62,969 nt of DNA, taken from assembly GCA_027943245.1 (NCBI GenBank), contig JANDJZ010000216.1, forward strand, positions 1 to 62,969. Direction: 5' to 3'. The stretch comes from Acanthamoeba sp. SK_2022b (lineage: Eukaryota > Discosea > Longamoebia > Acanthamoebidae). Shown here in pieces: positions 43,612-55,958 of the stretch. Made by a program: the position numbers and the translations under genes. The notes beneath the pieces are model-generated. The model saw nothing but the letters and a program-made list of their open reading frames with translations, did no database searches and was not told where the DNA came from. Positions within the stretch are counted from its first letter, which is position 1, and each line of letters starts with the position of its first letter.

Positions 43612-44981
43612 ATGAGCACCTACCTCGAGAAGTACCTGGAGAGTATGCCTCCTGCTGGGCCCCTTTTGTCGATCTCGATTGCGCTCTTAATTTAATTCAA
43701 TCTCTCGGTACAATTTTTGTACCTTAAATGACAATCCGTTTGCAATCGAATCAAATCAGGCATCGCCAACTTGCCGCATGAGGTGAAGCGCAACTTTTCG
43801 CTCATGCAGGACCTCGACCAGCAGACTCAAGGTACCGCGGTCGCCCACCGTTGCGTTGCCCAGTCGACAAGCCCCCAAGCGTCAACTTGCGGTGTGGCAG
43901 TTTGTCTGACGTTTGGGGCGGGCGGCGCTCGGTGGTGTGCTGTAGGGACGATGGAGAAGCTGGAGCAGTCCTCGCGCGCCTACCTCAAGAAGAGGAAGGG
44001 CGCCAAGGACGCGGCGGTCACAGACGACCGAGCCCTGCAGAAGATCCGAGACGACTTCAAACGCGCGATGGAGATGGGCGACGAGAAGATCGAACTCGCC
44101 GCCCAAACCTACGAACTGGTACGGCGCTCTGTGTGTGTGCGTGTCTGCCGCGCGGTCGGGTTGTTCAACGTGGCGCGCGCGCATGGGCAGGTGGACAAGC
44201 ACATTCGCCGGCTCGACGCCGACCTGAAGAAGTTCGAATCCGAACTCGAGCAACAAGGTACGACGCCACACGAACTCCAAACGAACCCCCTCGTCCACAT
44301 CTTTTCTATCAATTTTTATTTATTTATTTTATTTTAATTTTAAATAACTAATGGGTGGTCTGTGGTTGTCCAGAGACCAAGGGCAAGGGCAAGGGCACCA
44401 AGGCATCCAAACACAAGGAGAACGGAAAGGGGCAGAAGAAGAGGTTCTCTCCCCGTGTATGTGTGTTTGACGACCACTCACGGGGCTGACCAGCGGCCTC
44501 GCCTTGTATGTGCGTGTGTCATGACTACCAGCCTGCGGGCAAACGAGCTCCCGCCGGATGCGGCGCCTCGACTGTTCAACGTGGACATCGACATGCCCAT
44601 CGATCCCAACGAACCCACCTACTGCATCTGCAATCGCGTCTCCTTTGGCGAAATGGTGGGCTGCGACAACCCCGACGTACGCCCTCCAGCCCTCACTCCC
44701 CCCATCTTTCCCTCTCCACTCCTCACCCACCCCTCCTCCTCCTGCTTCGCGCGCAGTGCCGCGTGGAGTGGTTCCACTTTGAGTGCGTGGGCCTCACCAG
44801 TCCACCAAAAGGTCAACACCCTCCCCGCCCAAGTTGTCTTGTGGCTGCAGTGTGCTGGTGTGCGAGTGTTTGTGAGTGGTGTTCGTGTGTGCGCGCGCTG
44901 ATCGACCTCAGTTGTGCAGGCAAGTGGTATTGCAACGAGTGTGCGGTGGTGCGCAAGAAGCAGGGAATCATCAAGAAGTAA
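43612..44981 (+). CDS. ING-family PHD finger protein
   Basis: The eight exons are 43612-43642, 43760-43831, 43946-44118, 44191-44257, 44374-44443, 44532-44676, 44757-44811 and 44920-44981 (224 aa). The N-terminal ING domain starts [20 protein letters not shown] and continues LMQDLD, with a coiled coil to ~110. A Lys/Gly-rich linker carries the likely nuclear signal. The PHD finger ([20 protein letters not shown], then [20 protein letters not shown]) has the C4HC3 pattern and aromatic residues used to read H3K4me3. ING proteins are subunits of histone acetyltransferase or deacetylase complexes. A class II HDAC gene and an HMG gene lie within 6 kb, but that is probably chance. The first exon is 31 nt. 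Confidence 0.93.
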
Positions 44982-45221
44982 AAGCGCCGCGCCAATAAAA
45001 ATCATTACAACAAAAAACAAACAACAACCAATCACCCTCACCGCTCAATTTTGTGCAGTTTGCAGTTGGCCCTTAATGGCCTCAACGCCGGTGAGCCTTT
45101 GTGCGACTGTCGCCGCTACTTTCGGCGTCAGTGAGAGTAGAAATACGCACGGCGGTTGATGACACCATTACAACACCAACACCAGACTCCCAACCGACAC
45201 GACACCGATCTCAACACACCA

Positions 45222-46217
45222 ATGTCCACCAACATCAACACCACATCCAGCGATTCAAGCGCTTTGGCCACTGGACTAAGGGGCAAGGTGGTCCTCGTGA
45301 CTGGCGGTTCTCGGGGCATAGGGGCGGCCATCGCCAAGCGATTCGCCGCCCAAGGAGCCATAGTCGCCGTCAACTACGCCAAGGTACGGTCTGCTGCCCC
45401 TTCGGCAGGTGGTGACCAAGTCGCTGAGGCGATACACCCAGGGAGCTGAGGCGGCCAGCAGCGTGGTCGATGAGATCGTGAGCGCCGGGGGCGAGGCTCA
45501 CTCCTTTCAAGCCAACGTGGCCAAGAGGAGCGAGGTGTTCGACCTCGTGGCCGCAGTCGTCAAGAGATGGGGCCGCCTCGACATCCTCGTCAATAACTCG
45601 GCCGTCGCTGGCAAACCGGCGCTGCTGGAAGAGGAGACAGAGGAACAGGTGGACGAGCTGCTGGCCGTGAATTACAAGGGAGTGATTTGGGGGATCCAGG
45701 CGGCGACCAAGGTGCTGCCTTCGGGTGGTTCCATCATTAACATCTCTAGCCTGGCTGCTCGTCTCGCTCTTCCTGTACGTGATCGTCCAATTCGTCATAC
45801 TACCGGTAAAACGAGTGAGTGACCGGACCGTGTGTACAACAGACCTATGCCGGCTACGCGGCGACCAAGGCTGCAGTGGACCTCCTGTCGAAGACGGCAG
45901 CTCGAGAGCTTGGGCCGAGGGGCATCCGCGTCAACTCCATATCTCCCGGGTTGATCCGTACGTTATCCGCTCCACGTGGCACGACACATGGAAGAAGATG
46001 AAGTGACCGACCAGCCTGTCGTGCGTCGATCGTTACAGCGACGGACATGAGCAACGGGGCGCTCACGCCCGAGTTGCGCAAGCAGTTCGAACAGCAGACC
46101 CCGCTCGAGCATCGCGTGGGCAAACCGGAGGAGGTGGCCGACTTGGCCGTCTACCTGGCCAGCGCCCAAGCCAGCTGGGTCACGGCCCAGGTCATCGAGG
46201 TCGCCGGTGGTTGGTAA
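45222..46217 (+). CDS. Short-chain dehydrogenase/reductase
   Basis: The four exons are 45222-45383, 45442-45774, 45843-45957 and 46039-46217 (262 aa). The classical SDR motifs are complete: TGGSRGIG (NAD(P) binding, ~28), NNSA (~105), a Ser in [14 protein letters not shown] (catalytic Tyr/Lys, ~170), and ISPGLIPTD. The Arg/Lys near the cofactor suggests NADP(H), which is inference. It resembles FabG/glucose-dehydrogenase-type oxidoreductases; the substrate cannot be told. An N-terminal Ser/Thr-rich extension of ~18 residues precedes the Rossmann fold. Confidence 0.95.
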
Positions 46218-46456
46218 CAAGGTCTCGGGAACACACACAGATCGCCGCCATTGGTGGACTGAAGCAACGTCGTTGTTCATCATCCACAACAACACGCGCA
46301 CACGCGCGCGTGATGGAGAAGAGAGAAACACAACAAATTAACAAAGCGGGTTGAGGTGACAGAGTCTCGAGAGGGAGAGGGAGAGGGAGAAGGAGAGCGA
46401 GAGTGGTGTTCTGTGCATGTGGTAAAGACGAGGAGAGTGTTAGAGGATCAAGCGTT

Positions 46457-48693
46457 TTAGGGTGTCGTGGAGTTGGAATGGCCGAGGGCGCAGAGATCGG
46501 CGAAGCCAGTGATGCCCTCGTCCGCAATCTGTAGCGCCCCGGTCACGATCATCGCCACGCCGCTGCCCGCAATCACAAACGCCTGCATTACGTAACGCAC
46601 TCAGTCAAGTGGCCGCTTTTAATATTGCAATGAAATATAATAAAAATGTAAAAAAAAAAAAAACAAGTTGGAAAGAAGTGAAAATGAAGACGGAAGCGTA
46701 CGAGGAGGAAGGAGATGATGGAGCTCTTCTTGAATTGCTTCACGACCCACTGCACGACGTACTGGCCGAACACGGCGGCGAGGACGCCCAGCACGAAGAA
46801 CCACAGCGCCGGCCGCCAATCGAGCGCGCCGATCACAAAGTATTGCGACACCGTCGACAGGGCCGTGAACACCTGGCGTAAATAAAATAAAATAAAATAA
46901 AATAAAATAAAATAAAATAAACACGGACAAGCGGTGAGCGCGGGCGTCTTGATCATGGCGGCGTAGCGTGTTGAGGCGTACGATGATGAAGGAGGAGGTG
47001 GCCGTGGCCACCTCGGGGCTCATCCCGATCTCGAGCATCACCGGACCGTTGACCATGCCCGAGCCGATGCCGAGGAAGCCCGCGGCCGTCCCGCCGATGA
47101 TGCCCGCGAGCGGAATCAGGAAGAGCGACTTCAGCGTCCAATCCACATCGCCCTCCTGCTCGCGTGCGTGCGTGTGTATGTGCGTGTTTAGTTTGATGTC
47201 GGGAGCGTGTGGGAGAGGGAGGGCGGGCGCACGATGAAGGGCCAATTATTCCGTTTGCGGTACGAGTAGATGAGCCGGGCGATGGCAGCGGACAGCGCAA
47301 GAAACCCTGCGGGGGGGTTGGTCTTAAGGTGGCGCTACACGTCACATACGCGCGCGGTGGCACGTACCGAGCATGACCGGGAACATGATGCCCCACAGGA
47401 CCCAGAAGATCGTGCTGCACTTGGTGATCCCGACGTAGCTCACATCCGATTCGCCGCCGCCTCGCACAAAGACGATGGCGAACATGACGCACCAGACGAT
47501 GGCCAGGTAGACGAACTTGGCGCCATCGTAGCACCACAGCGGCAGGCAGGTCTCGGGCTTGGACAGCACCACGATGTCCCGCTGGCCCTTGTCCCCGCCG
47601 TTGCCCTTGTGCCCGCCCTTGTCCTTCTTGCCGTCGGTCTTGGCGTGCTGCGCGGCGACCTGCTTCTGCGCCTCCTCGTCGAGCAGCGCCGAGCGTTCGG
47701 TCTCGGGGCGGTTGCTGCCTTTGCGGTGGCTGTGGACGTTGATGTCGTCCTCGGCGAAGCCGTGGAGGGAGTGGGCGAGCCCTTTGGCGTGGGCGATGCC
47801 CATGCTGTCCTTGCCGTAGATGACGACCTGGCTGCTGTTGCTGCGGGGCATGCCGATCCCGCGGTCGATGCTGTCCATGGTCGGGTTCACCGTCAGGACT
47901 CGGCTGCCCCGCTCGAGCGCCAATGCCACCTTCTCCTTTTTCCACAGCTTCCTCGCCTGCTCGCACGCCACACGGACAGAATTAAATTAAATTAAATTAA
48001 ATTAAATAAATATCAGGGCTCTGTGCGTACCGCGACAAAGGTTCGGTAGTCGACCAGGCCGAGCACCGCGATGAGCAGGATGAGGATGAGCCACTCCGGC
48101 AAAATCTTGACCATAAAGAGAGAGAGAGAGAGAGAGAACATTCAAATAATAATGAGTTGACCGGTGACCAAACCACACGCAGGCTGATGGGGTAAGGTGT
48201 CGTACCACGTAGACGAGGACCCCTACGGTGGTGCCCAGTAGTGTAGTGGGTGTCATGACCATCGCCACATCGTAGTCGATCAGGGCGCGCCTATATCGGG
48301 GCGTGATATGTGGCACAAACGTCAACGGGGCACAGGCGCGGCGTGATGCTAGCATATGGGGAGGAGAGCGTACCAGGGCGCTCGTGGGTGCCGGCGCAGC
48401 ACGTTCACCAGAAAAGAGCTGATGGCCACTCCTGCCACCGTCACCTGTAAAATAAAATACAAAGATAAATACGGATAAACAGATTTTGTAGAAACCAAAT
48501 GTGTGAATAAATAAATAATTAAAAATACCTTGGAGAGGGGGATGGCTTCTTTGGCAGTGTAGCCGACGATAAGGATGAGCACGGGCACGTAGATGCCGCC
48601 GCCACCGATTCCCACCGCGCCCGACAGGGCGCCGCCGACAAAGGCCAGTCCTGTGCCCAGGTACAGGCGCCAGCCCAGCAATAGCTCGGCCAT
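46457..48693 (-). CDS. TauE/SafE (TSUP) family membrane permease
   Basis: The nine exons are 48693-48529, 48444-48374, 48290-48206, 48105-48031, 47956-47368, 47306-47233, 47155-46982, 46872-46702 and 46582-46457 (509 aa). The two TSUP repeat motifs are present: GGALSGAVGIGGGGIYVPVL in the first half and GGTAAGFLGIGSGMVNGPVM in the second. About eight to nine TM helices are visible. The halves are joined by a ~110-residue cytosolic loop rich in Gly/Lys/His/Asp. The family exports or imports sulfite, sulfoacetate or related organic anions; plant and protist members are poorly studied. The loop is far longer than in bacterial members. Confidence 0.9.
46877..46921. repeat. (TAAAA)n pentamer repeat in an intron
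   Basis: About nine AAAAT/TAAAA units lie in the TSUP intron 46981-46873. Confidence 0.96.
47981..48006. repeat. (AATTA)n pentamer repeat in an intron
   Basis: About five AATTA units lie in the TSUP intron 48030-47957. Confidence 0.93.
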
Positions 48694-49099
48694 CTGTGTT
48701 ACCGGTCTTGGTCTTACCCGACTACTTCCACAGTAGTCCTCGACGTTCAATCGAAGTCAGGTTTGATTTTTTTGTACTCGGATCGTTCGTACAAAAAATC
48801 AAATCAAATCGATACCCCCCCGCAAACGTTGCAGCAGGTCCGCCAGAGGCAAGGGATGCAGGTGCGGACGATGGCCAAGGTGGTGCAGCTACGCGAGACC
48901 CGGGCCAAGGTGCAACGGCGCGCTACGGGCTCCAATTCTCCGCAGGCATTCCGGAAGTTGGAATGCGCGAGCTCAAGCATGCCAAGCATTCCAGCAGCAT
49001 CTGGAACAGCGGAAGGTCGACCTTCGGGGGACGGGGGGGGGACGGGTGGGCAGCGAAGCTCTACTCTGCCTTGCAGCCGCCGCATGAACCAGGAACAGT
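48694..49099. other. Bidirectional promoter with hairpin and G-rich tract
   Basis: This spacer separates divergent TSUP (-) and MFS (+) genes. It holds an inverted repeat (48762-48777 and 48789-48803, arms tttgatttttttgtac and gtacaaaaaatcaaa, 11-nt loop) and a G-rich block at 49026-49050 with four G-runs of at least three. I see no gene. Confidence 0.6.
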
Positions 49100-51747
49100 A
49101 TGAACCAAGGCCGCGATGGAGCTAGCGCTGTCCCGCTTCTCGCCTCCGGTGAGGCCGTGCTCTCTCTCTCCCCTCACATGTTTCTTGTGTATGTATACTC
49201 ACACGCAACTGGCGCCAAGCAGAAGAGGGGGCGGGCCAAGTGAGCTGGTGGTGCCGCTCGACCTTTCTCCGGGCCGTCGTGTTGTTGGCTGCCATGGTCA
49301 TCGCCCTACAAGCCGGCACCACGGTGCCCCCACAAACCGCTGGCTCCGACCTTTGCCTTGAAAACTGCACACCGCCCTTCTCACTTGCAACCATTCTGGG
49401 TCTGTGTGCAATGTGCGCAGAACGCCTTCAACACGATCGCGACGCACATACAAAATGACACCGGCCTCAGCGACGGGCAGATCACGCTACTGTCATCGGT
49501 TGGAATCATCGGCACCTCCTTCACGATGTTTGCCGGTAAGTATAGTCGCTGCTCTCTCTCTCTCTCTCTCTCCTACCTTTCAAGAGTCCTGCAACCGACC
49601 CTCCTCTCTTCGGGCACATGCAGGTCTCTTGAACGACCGATTCGGAGCCATGTTGACCAGTCTCATCGGCGCGGTGCTCACCTCGGCCGGCTACCTGGCC
49701 ATGTCCTTCACCGATAAGGTGCCCATCATGAACTGGGGGAGGGAGCCAGGTGTGAGTAGCTTTGTAGGCCCGCTGACGCTGCGAGACGCTCTCCTTGTCC
49801 AGGGCACCTACCCGGCGATGGTGGCGTGCCTCACCATAGTGGGCTTTGGCAGCGGGGCGTCATTTCTGGGCGCCCTCTCCACAGGGCTCAGGGTCGTCCC
49901 CGGCTATCCCGGTGCGCCGCCGCCATATCTTTGCCTTGTGTTCATGTCCTCCCACAACGGCCTCACCGCGACTCGCGCTGGGACATCGTGTCGACCTGCA
50001 GGCGTCGGCGTGGCGCTGGTGGGCGCGTGCATGAGCATCTCCCTGGCCCTGACCAACGGCATCGTCGAGTGTGCGTTGACCAAAAAAGTCAGCAAAAGTC
50101 ATGGAATGCGTGAAATGCATGTGTTGACCGCTCTGGTCGGCACACAGTCTACAGGGACGTGCTGGGGTGCACGGGCGACGACTGTTGGCCGTGGTACCTC
50201 CGCGCGCTGGCCGTGACCACTGCCGTCTTCCTCTTCGCGCCGAGCTTCCTCCTGCGGCTGCTCCCGCCCGACAAGACCTCCCCACCTCCCTCTTCCTCTT
50301 CCCCGCCCGCCTCCGATCACAGTACCCTCATCCCTCCCGCCATCGAATTATTTTGTTTCTTAATCATTACATTTTATTTATTTATTTATTTTGATTGTTG
50401 CTCAGCCATACAGGGAAACGACTGTGAGGTCGCCGCTGAGACGCACCAGTCGCACGTCAAGAAAGAGGTTGCCCCGCCCCCCGTCTGGGCGGTGCTCACG
50501 TGCATGCGTTGAGTCTCACGTGGGGTTGGCGCGGGGCTCTACCGTGATACACCGACACCGCGACAGGCTGTTCTGGACGATGAAGCGCTCAAGGCCGGGC
50601 AGACCGACGCCCCCGTGTCGCTGGTCCACTCCCTCAACGCGCTGCGCAACGTGTTCTTCTGGCTCCTCATCTTCGCCTACTTCTCGGGGATCGGCTCGGC
50701 CGTGGCCATCATCACCAGTTCTTCCCCCTCCCCACAAACTGCCCCCTTCATCGATAAACACACGCCACGGCACGCGCTTACACAACACACACACACACAC
50801 ACGCACAACGCACACGCTCCAGGCAACAAGGAGATATGGGTGACCTTCACGGGCGGCGAGCATGCCGGCTGGGCGGTGCAGATCACGACGGGCTTCTCCA
50901 TCGCCAACACGCTCGCCAACGTGCTCTCCGGCTGGGCCTCCGACTTGCTCTGGACCAAGGTCTGTGGACACAGACCCTCGCCCACCGATCCTCTCTCTCT
51001 CTCTCTCTCCGCTACTCGTGGCCTTGCCCCCCCCCCCCATTTGCCCCCTCCGCTCAAGTCTCTGGGCAACTGCGCAGTTCCAGTTCGCGAGGCATCGGCT
51101 GCTGGCCCTGGCGCTGCTGCTCGACTCGGCGGTGTTCGCGGTGCTGGTGGGCCTGTCCTACGGCCTCGCCCAACCCTCCACGGCCGCACAGGTCTCCCCC
51201 CCCCCCTCCCTTCGCAGACGGCTGCGTTGTCGCCTCGGCTCTCATCGGTGTGTGCGCGTGCGTGAGGGAGCGTAGGTCGTGTTCGTGGCGTGCCTGATGA
51301 GCGTGGGCTTCTGCTTCGGCACCTACCTGTCGCTGGTGCCCATCATCGTCGGCGACTACTACGGCTACGTCAACTTTGGGCTGTGTACTCTCGCCTCCTC
51401 CTTCTGCCTCCTTCGCACACATTGACCGCGCACTCACACAAGCACGCGCGCACGCTCTGACCGCATTCGCACACGCGCGTAGACTTTGGGTATATCCAGC
51501 TGGGGGCGCTGGCGGCCGTCTTCCTCGTCCCCAACCTGGCCCAGGTCATCAAGAACTCCACGGTAGGTGCCCTCCACTCCCCTCCCCTCCCCTCCCCCAT
51601 TCGAACGCAACGCCGTGAGCGTGTACTCACGGCACCGAGGGGGAGCAGCGCGACTTCAACGCGATCTTCGTGGCGCTGCTGGCGTGCCTGGGCCTGTCCG
51701 TCGTCGGCCTCCTGCTCAAGCGACCCACTCCGCTCAATCACCGCTGA
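49100..51747 (+). CDS. Major facilitator superfamily transporter (nodulin-like)
   Basis: The 14 exons are 49100-49148, 49223-49323, 49421-49535, 49624-49718, 49803-49911, 50002-50070, 50148-50321, 50406-50467, 50567-50717, 50823-50959, 51078-51191, 51276-51384, 51483-51562 and 51649-51747 (487 aa). Twelve hydrophobic segments can be traced. Landmarks are FLRAVVLLAAMVIALQAGT, GIIGTSFTMFAGLLNDRFGA (MFS motif A-like, Asn-Asp-Arg-Phe-Gly) and, in the second half, LSGWASDLLW. A Ser/Pro-rich and acidic cytosolic loop separates the halves. The nodulin-like/PF06813 branch includes organic-acid or nitrate-related carriers and lysosomal members; the substrate is unknown. Exon 8 could end at 50467 or 50491. 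Intron 4 (49719-49802) is 84 nt and stop-free. Confidence 0.85.
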
Positions 51748-51880
51748 GTGGGGGAGGTCTCCCCGTCACTGTCCCGCTCTCGCCTTGCGACGACGCTTGA
51801 TGACGCATGCGTCCTTCGTATTTACGTGAGAGACTGCAGAGAGGGGAGGGGGAAGGGAGAGGGAGAGAGGACGAGGCGGA

Positions 51881-53369
51881 TCATGGGATGAAGGACGCGA
51901 GCCAGTCCGAGTGGTCGGCGACGCCGAACACGACCTCGATGGAGATGAGGAAGATGATGGCCCACTCGAGCCTCGTCGACTTCTTCACGTGCACCTCCGA
52001 GCTCAGCATCGAATAGAAGTCGTTGAACATCTTCAGCTGCGAATCCAGCACCTGCGACCCCCCCCCACACACACAATCGCACACGCAACACACGCGCGCG
52101 CGTGAGCCAATCCGACCACATCGGAGGAGGAAAGAGGAGCACGATCGCGAGCAGTGGGACCTTGGCGCGGTTCTTGACGCCGAGGTGGCTGTTGAAGATC
52201 TTCCAGGTGTTGGCGGACTCGGCGTCCTCCCAGAACTCGTCGGGGATGTCGGAGACGAAGTCGGTCTCGCCGAGGTTGACGTTGACGAGGAGCTCCATGA
52301 TCTTGCCCATCTCCTGGACGATCTTCTTGGGGCCGAGGGGGATGCTGCCGTTGCGGGCGAGGTAGTGGGAGAGGGCCTGCATCTCCTGGAAGGTGTCCTT
52401 GACCTCCTTCTCAAAGTAGTCGAGCTTGATGGACTGGGCGAGGGCGAAGGAGACGGGCCACTTGGCGGTGGGGTCGTCCTCCTTGAGGATGAGCTCGTCG
52501 TCCTCGGGGTCCACCGCAGTGTCGCGCCCGTAGACAAAGTCAAAGTCCTCGTAGAGCTCCGTGCGCTCGCCCCGCTCGCAGGCGCGGATGAGCTGGCGCA
52601 CGCGGATGAAGTCGGCGTCGTCGACGTCCCAGCACACGAACGAGCCAAAGGGGAAGATGTAGATCTCGCTGTCGTCGAGGCATCTGAGCCGAATGTACTT
52701 GCGATCGCGTCGGATGTAGGAGATCTTCCACTCGGACGCGATGACGTCGTCGGCGCGTAGCGCGCGGTAGAGCCTGTGCAGCACGTAGGCGTCGGCCGTG
52801 CAGTAGGCCAGGCACTTCTTGCGCTCCTCTCTCGCCCGCGGTCGGTCATCTTCATCGCCGTGGTCGCGGCCCATCTCGGCCCGCTCGAGCCGCAACTGCT
52901 GCAAGCGACGCACCTCCTCTTCCTCCTCCTGCTGACGGGCCCCCTCCGGGTCGGTGTCGCTGTCTTTGTCTACGACGGCAGCGCGCCTTGCCGACTTCTT
53001 CTTTGAATTTGTTCGCTTGCCGCCACTGCCCTCCAACGATTGCCTGGGTGGCGTGTGGTGCTGATCCTCGCCGGCCTCTTCCTCTGCTCGCTCCTCATTC
53101 TCCCCCTTATGCTGATCTCCATTCCCCACGCTGCTGGTGGCGAAGAGTGGCGACGTGCTCGAGTGCCAGTTTCGTCGAAACGAAAGGAGATTGCCTCTAC
53201 TCGCGAAGCTAACGGAGCTCAAAATCGACCGATGACCCCGCTGCGGTAATGTCGCGAAAGAGGCCGAATATGTTGCTGGGAGGGAGAATGAAGGGGAGAA
53301 AACTCTTTGTCCGAACCCTTGGCCTGGGCAGAAGACTCTGCACATCACAGGATTCGCTGCCCGCTTCAT
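51881..53369 (-). CDS. RMND1/RMD1-type DUF155 protein, probably mitochondrial
   Basis: The two exons are 53369-52161 and 52051-51881 (459 aa). The N-terminus (MKRAANPVMCRVFCPGQGFG) and the Arg/Ser/Phe-rich following ~75 residues look like a mitochondrial presequence. A charged linker precedes the DUF155 domain: CLAYCTADAYVLHRLYRALR, then IYIFPFGSFVCWDVDDADF, and a helical LDYFEKEVKDTFQEM region. The end VKKSTRLEWAIIFLISIEVV contains the single C-terminal TM helix typical of the family. RMND1 relatives form inner-membrane oligomers that support mitochondrial translation. It is convergent with the MFS gene, 133 bp apart. Confidence 0.88.
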
Positions 53370-54031
53370 CTTGACAAAGTTTTTTTCCTTTCAGAAAAAA
53401 GTGAAATCATCCTGAAAACTGTTTTTCCCGCCAGCGAGGTGGTATGATTCCTTTGACGGACCTCTCTTTCGTTCCTGGTGTAGGCAAACTGTACACCAGC
53501 CTCTCTTTACTTGCAGATAATGCTGATAAGACACATTGGTCAAGCTATCTCATGGACATGAAGTTCTCCAATGGTGCATCAGCTAATGAATATTATTGGT
53601 GAGCCCTTGTTTTCAAGAACACCAATCTATCAGGAGTAAAGAGGAAGAATTTGAATGACACATGACACTGGGTTGGTGATTTCCTCTGGGAGTTGCCACA
53701 ACGGAAAAGATGGAGCGATCCTGGTTCATCGTCCTTGTCTGTTCTGCGAACCAGATGAAATTTTGGTGAAGTCGCTCCCGGCAAAACTTAAGGCATCCAA
53801 AACACGCATGCTGGCGGAAGGGAGAACACCAGGAACAACACGGGGCGACGTACAACAAAGACCCAACAGCCCAAAGTCACGACAAAGCAACGTAGTACTA
53901 CGCACGTCTACGTACACCAGCACAAGTTTGGCAGTTTCAAGTTTTGGCCCGCCTCGTCGTCACTGCACCATTCGCCACGATTCTCAGAGAACCACTTGCC
54001 AGAGCTCCCCTATCCTTCGTCCAAGCATCAC
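53370..54031. other. Divergent promoter region
   Basis: The spacer lies between the RMND1-like gene (-) and the NRBF2-like gene (+). It is less GC-rich than its neighbours. Open frames across 53593-53858 (-) and 53655-54056 (+) show no domain or splice logic. I see no gene. Confidence 0.5.
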
Positions 54032-55927
54032 ATGGCTTCTACAGCGTCCCCTCTAAAGCAGGTAGCGAAGTACTCTCATGAATCCTCTCCTCTCCACTGC
54101 TGTTGACATCTCTCTTTTTGTAGGCGGGCGATTTCGGGCGCGAGGCCGAGGAGGCTGCCGCCAATGGACTCTTTGAAGAAGCCACCCACAAATACCTCCT
54201 CGCCGCTCAGGTACTCGAACCCATCACCATTTTACGCGTTGTTATTCATAAAATATTTTATTTTTATTCTTTAATTATTGTTATTATTATTACAATTATA
54301 GTGTTATCTTTGGGTGGCGTGCATGGCGCCCGTTATCTTTTATCTTCTGTAGAAGACTAGCTTAGTGCATGCGCCTGACTCAACTTTACCTCACGCGCGT
54401 TCATCTGTTGGCCACCTACCCCTTATGGGCATATCTCCTCCCTTCCTCCGTGTGGGCAACCAGTGCTTTTTGGACGCGACCAAGCACACGGCTGACGCAC
54501 AGATGATCCAGTCCCTCAACCTGCTGGCCCAGACGCACAAGAACCGGGCCGAAGAATTGCAGCTCTACCTCGAAGCCGCCAAGACCCTCCAGTGCGCCCC
54601 CGTTCCTCTTGCCACACACACACGCCTCTCTCTCTCTCTCTCTCTCTTATCTCTGGACTGTTCGTTCGTTTGTGTGTAGAGAGGGCGGGGGCGACTCGTA
54701 CTACCACGGGGGCAGCCTGACCTACTCCAACGAGTACGACAGCGGCGACGACTACGACGACTACGAGTACGGCGACGACGCGTATACCCGGCAGCAGCGC
54801 CAGCAGCACCGGCGCGAGCTGCAGGAGGAGGGCCCCACCTACTGGGAGGGCGAGGACATGATCTACGCCCGCTCGTCGTCCCCGTCCGGCTCCTCCGACC
54901 CGCTGCTCTTCGTCTTCACCAAGGACGAGGGGCGGCCCGCCATGGTCGAGTCGCAGTTCTACGAGATCCGTAGCCGCGGCGACTCCCCCTCCGGCCAGCA
55001 GTCGATCCCGTCGCCCTCCTCCTCCTCCTCCTCCACGATCACGTCGCCAGCCAACAACAACAGCAGCGGCAGCGAAGCGGAGACGATCATGTTCAGCGTC
55101 GACGCCACGGACGAGTTTCTGTCGACGTGGCAGCGCATGCTGATGGGCATGGACCGCCTGCTCGACATCCTGCCGCGCTCCACGATCCCATTTGGCGCGC
55201 CGGCTGCCGCGTCGCCGACGACGCCGCCCACCGGCGACAGCGACCTCCAGTCCTCCAACGACCACCTCCTCCACACGCAGCCGCTGCTCGGGTCGAGCGG
55301 GGACGGCGGCGTCGGCCAGCGGGGCGCCAACTCGGTGGCCGAGTCGTTCGTGCTGGTGCCCTCCTCGCGCTCGCGCTCGCCCTCGCCCACAAAACAGCCT
55401 TTGGCCGACTCGGTGTCGACAACGCCGACCGACGCCCCCGCCCTGCAGGGAAGGTGAGTTGCCTCCCCTCCCCCCCTTCTCCCTCGTTCGCGTGTCCCAG
55501 AGCTGAGCCTGACCGACGCGTTGCTGTCTCTCGCCTGGCCTCAGCGTGTTGGACTACTCGGGGCTCGGCAAGGAAGATTTGCTGCGTGAGCTCCAGCGAC
55601 TCAGCCAGGCCGTCGACTACCTGCGCACCGAGAACGCCGCTCTCACCAGGGTAATGGGCCCTCTCCTCTGCCAAAGCACATGAACGCTGCTGTGCGTGCG
55701 TACGTGCGTGAGTGCGGGCCAATGCTGACGCGCGCGCGTGGCGTATGTCGGACAGGCCCAGGAGGAGAAGAAGGAGACGACGCGGGAGAACGAGATGCTC
55801 AAGGAGAGCATCCTGCGGTTCCGCCAGGAGTTCGAGAAGCAGACGCACCAGCTCCACCAGACCAAACCGGTCAAACTGTCCAAGGTAGCCCCCGCCTTCT
55901 GGCTGCTCGAGTCGAGTCGTGTCCCTG

Positions 55928-55958
<31 letters not shown>

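Noticed and set aside
49719..49802. Reading the MFS segment VPIMNWGREPG onward as exon
   Set aside because: The frame is open, but it adds a non-hydrophobic insertion between helices, and AAG|GTGCCC with CAG acceptor fits a normal in-phase intron. Retention remains possible.
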